Shown: positions 48,704-55,730 of the stretch, in pieces
Layout of the letters: each line of letters opens with the position of its first letter
How positions within the stretch are numbered: position 1 is the stretch's first letter
Assembly: GCF_027213785.1 (NCBI RefSeq)
Contig: NZ_JAPWGO010000004.1
Location: 1 to 64,000, forward strand
DNA from: Limimaricola sp. G21655-S1
GTDB taxonomy: Bacteria > Pseudomonadota > Alphaproteobacteria > Rhodobacterales > Rhodobacteraceae
Reading direction: 5' to 3'
DNA: 64,000 bases
The notes under the pieces: generated by a model
The model's input: the letters and a program-made list of their open reading frames with translations, nothing else
What the model was told of the DNA's origin: nothing
Database searches by the model: none
Made by a program: the position numbers and the translations under genes

Positions 48704-48873
48704 CGGGCATGTCTCCGCAGCGGGGCGTCCGGCGCGACGGCCGGCGTTCATGCAGGCCCATCGGTCGAGCGCCGGGTTCGGTTCCGGCGCGATTGTGGCC
48801 CGGCCGGCGCGGGGCTAGCCTCGTGCCGTGGCGCGTGACGAGCGCGCCCCGCCTCGATCGCATTGGGATTCTC

Positions 48874-49776
48874 ATGAAAAGCCCTTGTCCCGAAGACCGG
48901 ATTCCCGAGCTGTCGCCCGAGCGCGATTTCGAGGAGATCGCGCGGTTGCTGACCACCTGCGCCTTCGCCTGGGACATCGAACGGGCGCTCGAATTCGCGC
49001 TGTTTCGCACCTATGCCATCCCTTCGATCTCGGGACTACTGGATCGCACCGGCGAGTTCGGACGCGGCGCCGAGAAGCGCTACGACGACACCGAGCTGCT
49101 GCTGTCGGAGCCCTTGGAGAACGGGCTCGATAGCCCGCGCGGCCGCGCGGCGATCGGGCGCATCAACGAGATGCATGGCTGCTACCGGATCTCGAACGAG
49201 GACATGCTTTATGTGCTCGGCACCTTCGTGCTCGAGCCTGTCCGCTGGCTCGAGCGCTTCGGACGGAGGAGCATGACGACCCCGGAGCGGCAGGCCTGGA
49301 CCAACTACTACCGAGGCTTGGGGACGCGCATGGGGATTGCGGACATTCCTGCCGATTTCGATGCCTTCGCTGCAATGAATACCGATTACGAAAGGCGCTA
49401 CATGCGTTTCGCGTCGAGCAACCGGGCGGTGGGCGAGGCAACGCTAGATCTTCTGCTGGGCTTTTACCTGCCGCGCCCGCTGTTCCGGCTGGGACGGCCC
49501 ATGGCGCTGTCGCTGATGGACGCGCCACTGCTCGACGCGATGGGCTTCGCGCCGCCCCCGGGGTGGTTGCGGCGTGGCGTGCTGGGGGCGATGCGGCTGC
49601 GCGCCGGGATCCTGCGGCTGCTGCCTAGGCGCCGTCGCCCGCGCCTCGTCACGGCGCGGTTTCGGCGCGGCTATCCGCAGGGCTACGAGATCGCGGAGCT
49701 GGGCACTTGGCCCAGGTCAGGGGGCTGCGCCGGGCAGCGGCGGGCAGGGGATGTGCGGCCGCAACCTGAATGTTGA
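48874..49776 (+). CDS. MpaB-family (DUF2236) oxygenase-like protein
   Basis: A 300-residue protein of the DUF2236 / MpaB group. Family-like stretches are EFALFRTYAIPSISGLLDRTGEF, GRINEMHGCYRISNEDMLYVLGTFVLEPVRWLERFG and FGRRSMTTPERQAWTNYYRGLGTRMGI (the central helices carrying His/Arg residues). Relatives include fungal MpaB and the haem latex-clearing proteins, but activity here is unknown. The ATG at 48874 begins the conserved part; an upstream arginine-rich extension is not family-like. The C-terminal ~40 residues are basic and low-complexity. It ends 121 bases before hpd. Confidence 0.75.
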   Translation: MKSPCPEDRIPELSPERDFEEIARLLTTCAFAWDIERALEFALFRTYAIPSISGLLDRTGEFGRGAEKRYDDTELLLSEPLENGLDSPRGRAAIGRINEMHGCYRISNEDMLYVLGTFVLEPVRWLERFGRRSMTTPERQAWTNYYRGLGTRMGIADIPADFDAFAAMNTDYERRYMRFASSNRAVGEATLDLLLGFYLPRPLFRLGRPMALSLMDAPLLDAMGFAPPPGWLRRGVLGAMRLRAGILRLLPRRRRPRLVTARFRRGYPQGYEIAELGTWPRSGGCAGQRRAGDVRPQPEC

Positions 49777-49897
49777 CGACGCACCATATGCGGCGCTAAT
49801 CCTGCGGCATGGCGACGAGATCCGCCACCCCGCGGGCCGGGCATTCCTGGACAGCATGGTGGGGCACGCAACCCATGCGCTCATCAAGGAGGACCCC

Positions 49898-51004
49898 ATG
49901 GGACCGTTTCCGCATGACGCGCCGAAGGCCAAGATCGACGAGGTGAACAAGGCCGGGACCGACGGCTTCGAATTCGTCGAGTTCGCGCATCCCGAGCAGG
50001 GCAGGCTCGAGGCCCTGTTCGAAAGCATGGGCTACGAGGAGGTGGCGCGGCACAGGACCAAGGACATCTCGCTCTATCGGCAGGGAAACATCAACTATCT
50101 CGTCAACCGCGAGGCCGGCAGCCACGCTGCGCAGTTCGTGGCCGAGCACGGCCCTTGCGCTCCCGCGATGGCCTGGCGCGTGGTCGATGCGCAGCACGCG
50201 CTGAAATGTGCGCTCGATTACGGCGCCGAGGAATACACCGGCCCGGGCAAGTCGCTCGACGTGCCGGCGGTGATCGGCATCGGCGGCTCGCTTCTGTATT
50301 TCATCGAGACCTATGGCGAGACGGGCTCCTGCTACGAGGCCGAGTTCGACTGGCTGGGCGAGCCCGATCCGAAACCCGAAGGAGCGGGATTCTACTATCT
50401 CGACCACCTCACCCACAACGTCGAGCGCGGCAACATGTCGACCTGGTACGATTTCTACGCCAAGGCCTTCAACTTCCGCGAAATCCGCTTCTTTGATATC
50501 AAGGGCAAGCAGACCGGGCTGACCTCGCGCGCCTTGACCTCGCCGGATGGCAAGATCCGCATCCCAATCAACGAGAGCGCCGACGAGAACAGCCAGATCG
50601 AGGAGTATCTGCGCGAATACAAAGGCGAGGGCATCCAGCACATCGCGGTCGGTACCGAGGACATCTATGCCGCCACCGACCGGATATCGGAGAAGGGCAT
50701 CGAATTCATGCCGCCGCCACCCGCGACCTATTACGACATGAGCCACGACCGGGTGACCGGCCATGAAGAGCCGATCGAAAAGCTCAAGAAGCACGGCATC
50801 CTGATCGACGGGGAAGGCGTGGTGGATGGCGGCCATACCCGCATCCTGCTGCAGATCTTCTCGAAGACGGTGATCGGACCGATCTTCTTCGAGTTCATCC
50901 AGCGCAAGGGCGATGACGGCTTCGGCGAGGGCAACTTCAAGGCGTTGTTCGAGTCGATCGAGGCCGACCAGATCCAGCGCGGCGTGCTCAAGGCCGAGGC
51001 CTGA
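49898..51004 (+). CDS. hpd: 4-Hydroxyphenylpyruvate dioxygenase
   Basis: A 368-residue non-haem iron dioxygenase that turns 4-hydroxyphenylpyruvate into homogentisate in tyrosine breakdown. The two vicinal-oxygen-chelate domains are visible. Iron ligands are the His in YLDHLTHNV, the His in IQHIAVGTED and the Glu in IFFEFIQRKGDDGFGEGNF. The C-terminal family signature is complete. AAGGAGG precedes the ATG at 49898. A Rieske gene follows after four bases and a convergent marR ends there too. Homogentisate dioxygenase and the later steps are not in this window. Confidence 0.96.
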   Translation: MGPFPHDAPKAKIDEVNKAGTDGFEFVEFAHPEQGRLEALFESMGYEEVARHRTKDISLYRQGNINYLVNREAGSHAAQFVAEHGPCAPAMAWRVVDAQHALKCALDYGAEEYTGPGKSLDVPAVIGIGGSLLYFIETYGETGSCYEAEFDWLGEPDPKPEGAGFYYLDHLTHNVERGNMSTWYDFYAKAFNFREIRFFDIKGKQTGLTSRALTSPDGKIRIPINESADENSQIEEYLREYKGEGIQHIAVGTEDIYAATDRISEKGIEFMPPPPATYYDMSHDRVTGHEEPIEKLKKHGILIDGEGVVDGGHTRILLQIFSKTVIGPIFFEFIQRKGDDGFGEGNFKALFESIEADQIQRGVLKAEA

Positions 51005-51008
51005 GGCG

Positions 51009-51374
51009 ATGGGCGCGCGCGACTGGCGCGATCTGCCGCGCGCGCCCGCGCCCGGCGCTCCCGTCTGTACCGCCGGAGCACTTGCAGAGCCGGGCACGCT
51101 CGGTCTCGATCTCGACGGCTTCCCCCTGCTTCTGGTGCGGACGGGGATCGGATTGTTCGGCTATTTCAACGCCTGTCCACATCAGCACCTGCCGCTCGAC
51201 TGGCGTGGCGGGCGGGTGCTCTCGGCCGATGAGCGGCTGCTGCGCTGCTCGAACCACGCCGCCGGCTTCGATGCTGCGACAGGGCAGGGGGTGGAAGGTC
51301 TGGGTCAGGGCTGCGCGCTGATCCCGGTGCCGGTCGAGGAGACGGGCGGCGAGATCCGTATCGGATCGACCTAG
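51009..51374 (+). CDS. Rieske [2Fe-2S] protein
   Basis: A 121-residue ferredoxin-like Rieske protein. Ligand motifs are NACPHQHLPLDW (CxH) and LRCSNHAAGFD (CxxH), so the cluster should form. No signal peptide or oxygenase domain. It starts five bases after the hpd stop and is probably co-transcribed with it. A role as electron carrier for an aromatic-degradation oxygenase is possible; hpd itself needs no such partner. The last four bases overlap the end of the convergent marR gene. Confidence 0.87.
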   Translation: MGARDWRDLPRAPAPGAPVCTAGALAEPGTLGLDLDGFPLLLVRTGIGLFGYFNACPHQHLPLDWRGGRVLSADERLLRCSNHAAGFDAATGQGVEGLGQGCALIPVPVEETGGEIRIGST

Positions 51375-51904
51375 CCGGTCGCGTCGCTGCCCGGCCGCAG
51401 CGCCACGGGGGCCGCATCGGGCGCTTCCAGCGTTTCCGCGAGATAGCGGGTGATCTTGTCGACCGCGCTGTTCAGCCCACGCAGCTCCTCGGCATCCAGA
51501 AGCTCCTCGAACACCTTCTGGCGCTCCAGCAGGCCCGGCTCGAAGGTGCCCAACGCCTCCTGCCCGGTGGCCGAGAGCCGAAGCAGCCTGCGGCGGCGAT
51601 TGGCGCCGTCGCTGCGCTGCTCCAGCAGCCCCTGCGCCAGGAGGTCCGACACCGAGCGGCTGATCTGCGCCCGGTCGATCACCATCAGCCGGCTCAGATC
51701 CGCCGCGGTGGTTTCGCCGAAAATGCCCAGCACCATCAGGATGCGGTACGAGGTGAGGCCGGTGCCATGCACCGCGAGCTGTCGCGCCGCATGGGTGTCG
51801 AGCAGCTTCGACAACCGGCTGATCCGAAACGACAGGCGCCGTTCCAGCTCGGCCAGGGCCCTGAGCCGATCGGCCATGCGCTGCGGGTCGTCCATCAGGG
51901 CCAT
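51371..51904 (-). CDS. MarR-family regulator near hpd
   Basis: A 177-residue winged-helix MarR protein. The recognition region is TTAADLSRLMVIDRAQISRSVSDLLAQGLLEQRSDGANRRRRLLRLSATGQEAL. It is convergent with the hpd-Rieske pair and divergent from the amino-acid transporter. Similar regulators control homogentisate or aromatic-acid pathways, so hpd or the transporter is a plausible target. The first 25 residues are extended and charged. Start at the first ATG (51904); a later internal start is possible. Confidence 0.85.
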   Translation of the reverse strand: MALMDDPQRMADRLRALAELERRLSFRISRLSKLLDTHAARQLAVHGTGLTSYRILMVLGIFGETTAADLSRLMVIDRAQISRSVSDLLAQGLLEQRSDGANRRRRLLRLSATGQEALGTFEPGLLERQKVFEELLDAEELRGLNSAVDKITRYLAETLEAPDAAPVALRPGSDATG

Positions 51905-52145
51905 GTCGCGGTCTTTCCGGTGCTGCCGAGGCGATGGGTTTGGATACCAGAGCGGCCCTCGCGCGACAATCGGCGGGGTCGGGAACCCGCGAGGCGGCGG
52001 ACAGCGTTCCGCCCGAAACGGCCCAAAGATGATAACGTTTCGCCACCGCGTCGCGTGCAGAACGCCCGATCCTTATTGCGAAACTCCATTGATCCTTCCC
52101 CGCCCGGCGCATTACCTCCCTCGCTCAAACCGAAAGGACACCGCC

Positions 52146-52913
52146 ATGCTGAAACAGTTCGCTTTCGCAAGCCTTGCCGCCACCTCGATCGCCTCCACGG
52201 CCGCCGCCCAGTCCGAGGGCGAAGGCACGCTGCGGGTCGGCATGTCGGGTGGCTATTTCCCCTTCACCTTCGTCGAGCAGGACGTGCTGCAGGGCTTCGA
52301 GGTCGACGTGATGGATGCGGTGGCCGAGGAGACCGGGCTCGAGGTCGAATACGTCACCATGTCCTTTTCGGGCCTCGTCGGCGCGCTGGAATCGAACCGC
52401 ATCGACACCATCGCCAACCAGATCACCATCACGCCCGAGCGCGAGGCGAAGTTCGTCTTCACGCAGCCCTACGTCTATGACGGCGCGCAGGTGGTGGTGA
52501 AGGCCGGCAACGAGGACGAGATCACCGGCCCCGAGGATCTCAAGGGCCGCTCGGTCGCGGTCAATCTGGGCTCCAACTTCGAGCAGCTTCTCAACGAGCT
52601 GCCCTATGCCGACGAGATCGACATCCGAACCTATGAGAGCAATATCGAGCAGGACACGGCGCTGGGCCGGGTCGACGCCTTCGTGATGGACCGCGTTTCC
52701 TCGGCGCAGGTGATCAAGGAAAGCCCGCTGCCGCTGGCGCTGGCCGGGCAGCCCTTCTCGGAGATCCGCAACGCGCTGCCGTTCCGCGACGACGAGGAAG
52801 GCCGCGCCCTGCGCGACCGCATCGACGCGGCGCTGAGCGATCTGCGCGAGGACGGCACGCTGGCCGAGATCTCGCAGAAGTGGTTCGACGCCGACATCAC
52901 TTCGGCGGAGTAA
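52146..52913 (+). CDS. Amino-acid ABC transporter binding protein
   Basis: A 255-residue periplasmic binding protein of the polar amino-acid family (SBP type 3). Signal peptide: MLKQFAFASLAATSIASTAAA. Family stretches: GGYFPFTFVEQDVLQGFEVDVMDAVAEETG, NRIDTIANQITITPEREAKF and AFVMDRVSSAQVI. AAAGGA lies just upstream of the ATG at 52146. It is the first gene of a three-gene transporter operon. The exact amino acid cannot be told; the fold would also fit cystine or a basic amino acid. Confidence 0.92.
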   Translation: MLKQFAFASLAATSIASTAAAQSEGEGTLRVGMSGGYFPFTFVEQDVLQGFEVDVMDAVAEETGLEVEYVTMSFSGLVGALESNRIDTIANQITITPEREAKFVFTQPYVYDGAQVVVKAGNEDEITGPEDLKGRSVAVNLGSNFEQLLNELPYADEIDIRTYESNIEQDTALGRVDAFVMDRVSSAQVIKESPLPLALAGQPFSEIRNALPFRDDEEGRALRDRIDAALSDLREDGTLAEISQKWFDADITSAE

Positions 52914-52917
52914 ACTC

Positions 52918-53592
52918 ATGCGGGCGCTCGATCTCGACTACATGCTGGGTCTGGTGCCCGTGATCCTCGGCTATGTGCCGCTGACGCTGGGCATGGCGCT
53001 CGCCGCCATGGCCTTCGCGCTGGTGCTGGCGTCCCTGATGGCGGTCGAGCGCGTGGTGAAGGTGCCCGTGCTCGACAGCTTCGTGAAGCTGTTCATCAGC
53101 TTCTTCCGCGGCACGCCGCTCCTGGTACAGCTGTTCCTGTTCTATTACGGGCTGCCGCAGGTGGTCTCGGCGCTGGCGCAGATCAATGGTGTCACCGCCG
53201 CGATCATGGGGCTGACGCTGCACTTCTCGGCCTACATGGCCGAGAGCATCCGCGCCGCGATCCTTGGCGTCGATCGCAGCCAGTGGGAGGCGAGCCAGGC
53301 GGTGGGGATGACGCAGGGCCAGATGATGGCGCGCATCGTGCTGCCACAGGCAGCACGCGTCGCGGCGCCGACTCTGGTCAACTACTTCATCGACATGATC
53401 AAGGGTACCTCGCTGGCCTTTACCTTGGGCGTGACCGAGATGATGGGTGCCACGCAGAAGGAGGCGGCGGGCTCGTTCCTCTACTTCGAGGCGTTCCTCG
53501 TGGTGGCGGTGCTCTACTGGATCATCGTCGAGGCGCTGTCGCTGCTGCAGCGGGGCGTCGAGATCCGTCTCAACAGGGCCTATGCGCGATGA
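52918..53592 (+). CDS. Amino-acid ABC transporter permease
   Basis: A 224-residue inner-membrane permease of the His/Glu/Gln family with about five helices. The EAA loop is VDRSQWEASQAVGMTQGQMMARIVLPQAARVA. Only one permease gene is present, so a homodimer is likely. It starts four bases after the binding-protein stop and overlaps the ATPase gene (ATGA). Confidence 0.92.
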   Translation: MRALDLDYMLGLVPVILGYVPLTLGMALAAMAFALVLASLMAVERVVKVPVLDSFVKLFISFFRGTPLLVQLFLFYYGLPQVVSALAQINGVTAAIMGLTLHFSAYMAESIRAAILGVDRSQWEASQAVGMTQGQMMARIVLPQAARVAAPTLVNYFIDMIKGTSLAFTLGVTEMMGATQKEAAGSFLYFEAFLVVAVLYWIIVEALSLLQRGVEIRLNRAYAR

Positions 53593-54320
53593 TCGAGATT
53601 TCGGGACTGACCAAGAATTTCGGCGGCACGCCGGTACTGAACCGCATCGACCTGTCCGTCGCGCCGGGTGAGCGGATCGTGGTGATCGGGCCGTCGGGGA
53701 CCGGCAAGTCGACGTTGCTGCGCTGCCTCAACTTCCTCGACCGGCCCGATGCCGGGACGATCCGGCTGAACGGCATGACGGTGGATGCCGCGAAGGCCAC
53801 CAAGGCCGAGATCCTCGCGGTTCGCCGCCGCACCGCCTTCGTGTTCCAGAACTACGCGCTCTTCGCCAACAAGACCGCGCGGCAGAACATCACCGAGGCG
53901 CTGGTCACGGTGCAGAAGCGTCCGCGCGCCGAGGCCGAGGCGCGCGCCGACGAAATCCTGCGCGAGATCGGCCTCGCGGAGAAGGCGGGCAGCTATCCGG
54001 CCGCGCTCTCGGGCGGGCAGCAGCAGCGCGTGGGCATCGGCCGGGCGATGGCGCTCGACGCCGAATTGATGCTGTTCGACGAGCCGACCTCGGCGCTCGA
54101 TCCCGAATGGGTGGGCGAGGTGCTCGACCTGATGCGCAAGGTGGCGCAGGCGCGCCAGACCATGTTGATCGTCACCCACGAGATGCAGTTCGCGCGCGAG
54201 ATCGCCGACCGGGTGATCTTCATGGAAGGCGGGCGCATCGTCGAGCAGGGGCCGCCGAGCCAGATCTTCGACGCCCCTCAGGACCCGCGCACCCGCGACT
54301 TCCTGCGCCGGGTCGGCTGA
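53589..54320 (+). CDS. Amino-acid ABC transporter ATPase
   Basis: A 243-residue ABC ATPase of the polar amino-acid type. Walker A GPSGTGKSTL, Q-loop VFQNYALFANK, signature LSGGQQQRVGIGRAM, Walker B ELMLFDEPTSALDP, switch His in IVTHEMQFAREI. Start 53589 overlaps the permease stop. It completes the transporter with the two genes before it. It ends 24 bases from the convergent response-regulator gene. Confidence 0.94.
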   Translation: MIEISGLTKNFGGTPVLNRIDLSVAPGERIVVIGPSGTGKSTLLRCLNFLDRPDAGTIRLNGMTVDAAKATKAEILAVRRRTAFVFQNYALFANKTARQNITEALVTVQKRPRAEAEARADEILREIGLAEKAGSYPAALSGGQQQRVGIGRAMALDAELMLFDEPTSALDPEWVGEVLDLMRKVAQARQTMLIVTHEMQFAREIADRVIFMEGGRIVEQGPPSQIFDAPQDPRTRDFLRRVG

Positions 54321-54344
54321 GCGTACAGGGGACGAACCGGCGGC

Positions 54345-54953
54345 TCAGACCATTTCCTGGTCGCGGGCCATCATCGCCGCCTGGGTGCGGTTCTTCGCCC
54401 CCATCTTGCGGCAGAGCGTCTTGACGTGCAGCTTGACCGTGACCTCCTGGATGTCGTGGTCGAGCGCGATCTCCTTGTTCGACTGACCCTTCTTGATGCC
54501 TTCGAGCACCTGCCGCTCGCGCGGGGTCAGATGCGCCAGGGCCGGGTTCTCGGTCTCCTTGGCGGTCATGAAGTCGATCGGCACATAGGTTTCGCCCATC
54601 GTCATGAAGCGCACGGCGTTGCTCATCGACCGGGCCGACATGGTCTTGGGCAGGAAGCCCGCGGCACCGGCGGCCAGCGCCTCTTCGGCTATCGTCTTGT
54701 CCGCGGTGCCCGAGATCAGCGCCACCGGCTTGCCCTGCGACGCTTCGAGTGCCGCATGCAGCCCTTCGAGCCCGCGCATTCCCGGCATCCGGTAGTCGAG
54801 CAGCACCAGATCGAACGCACCGCTGCGGGCGATCTCGGCCATCGCATCGTCGAAGCTCGGGCTCTGCACCACTTTCGCGCCGCAATCGCGCTCGAGATAG
54901 GTGGCCATCATTTCGCGTACGAGGTCGTGGTCGTCGGCAATCAGGATACGCAT
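54345..54953 (-). CDS. LuxR-type response regulator
   Basis: A 202-residue two-component regulator of the NarL/FixJ class. Receiver domain 1-120 (MRILIADDHDLVREMM; phospho-acceptor Asp in LVLLDYRMPGM; Thr/Lys pair in SGTADK and LPKTMS). C-terminal LuxR helix-turn-helix: LTPRERQVLEGIKKGQSNKEIALDHDIQEVTVKLHVKTLCRKMG. ATG 54953 follows GAGAGGA. Divergent, across 255 bases, from a SUOX-like protein and a hybrid kinase that probably forms its partner. Confidence 0.93.
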   Translation of the reverse strand: MRILIADDHDLVREMMATYLERDCGAKVVQSPSFDDAMAEIARSGAFDLVLLDYRMPGMRGLEGLHAALEASQGKPVALISGTADKTIAEEALAAGAAGFLPKTMSARSMSNAVRFMTMGETYVPIDFMTAKETENPALAHLTPRERQVLEGIKKGQSNKEIALDHDIQEVTVKLHVKTLCRKMGAKNRTQAAMMARDQEMV

Positions 54954-55208
54954 ATCCGTCCTCTCGGTTTCATCTTGAACGTCTGGGCCGGCGCGAGACG
55001 GCGTTGAGGTTAGCATACTGAGAATCGTTAAGTGGCGAAACGGGCGAATCCGAGGCGCCAGATACCCTTGGCCGAGTGTATATCCTTTATTGGGGCTTTG
55101 CTGCCACGTTTGGACATTGCCCGGCTAAAGGGATTCGCAATATGCGTGCAGATCGCGCATTCTGCACACGGTCGCACTGGCCATAACCGGATCGGGAAAG
55201 GGGTCGAT

Positions 55209-55730
55209 ATGAATCAAGCCATCAAGAGCGCCCTCACCGGGCTGGCCATGGCCACGGTAGCAACTTACGCGAGCTCGACAGAGCTTCAAGACCCGTTTTA
55301 CGTGGAGCCCGGCGTGTTGCAGGTGGGGCAGGCGGACGAGGAGTTCGTCTCCTTCGATCTCGAGGCGCTCGATGCGCTGCCGCAGGTCAGCTTCGAGACG
55401 AGCACCATCTGGACCGACGGCAGCAGCCTTTACTCCGGTGTATCGGTCGCGACGCTGCTCGAAGAAGCCGGGATGGGCGAGATGATGGAGCAGAGCGGCG
55501 CGACGCTGGAGCTGGTCGCCCTCAATGATTACCGGGTGCAGATCCCGATCGAGGATATCGGCGACGAGCTGCCGATCGTGGCCACCCGGATCGACGGCGA
55601 GACCGTCTCGATCCGAGAGAAGGGCCCCTACTGGCTGATCTATCCCTTTGATCGCGCGGCGGAGTACCGCACCGAGGAAACCTACAAGCGCAGCATCTGG
55701 CAGCTGGCGCAGATGATCGTGCTGGAGTGA
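55209..55730 (+). CDS. Cysteine-free SUOX-fold (molybdopterin-domain-like) protein
   Basis: A 173-residue protein like small 'molybdopterin-dependent oxidoreductase' proteins of the sulfite-oxidase fold. Recognisable parts are VSFDLEALDALPQVSFETST, LVALNDYRVQIPIEDI and GPYWLIYPFD. It contains no cysteine at all, whereas sulfite-oxidase-type enzymes bind molybdenum through a Cys, so it is unlikely to be an active molybdoenzyme. The N-terminus (MNQAIKSALTGLAMATVATYASS) looks like a signal peptide or anchor, suggesting the periplasm. Its stop overlaps the GTG start of the hybrid kinase. A role as ligand-binding partner of that kinase's periplasmic domain is inferred. Confidence 0.72.
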   Translation: MNQAIKSALTGLAMATVATYASSTELQDPFYVEPGVLQVGQADEEFVSFDLEALDALPQVSFETSTIWTDGSSLYSGVSVATLLEEAGMGEMMEQSGATLELVALNDYRVQIPIEDIGDELPIVATRIDGETVSIREKGPYWLIYPFDRAAEYRTEETYKRSIWQLAQMIVLE

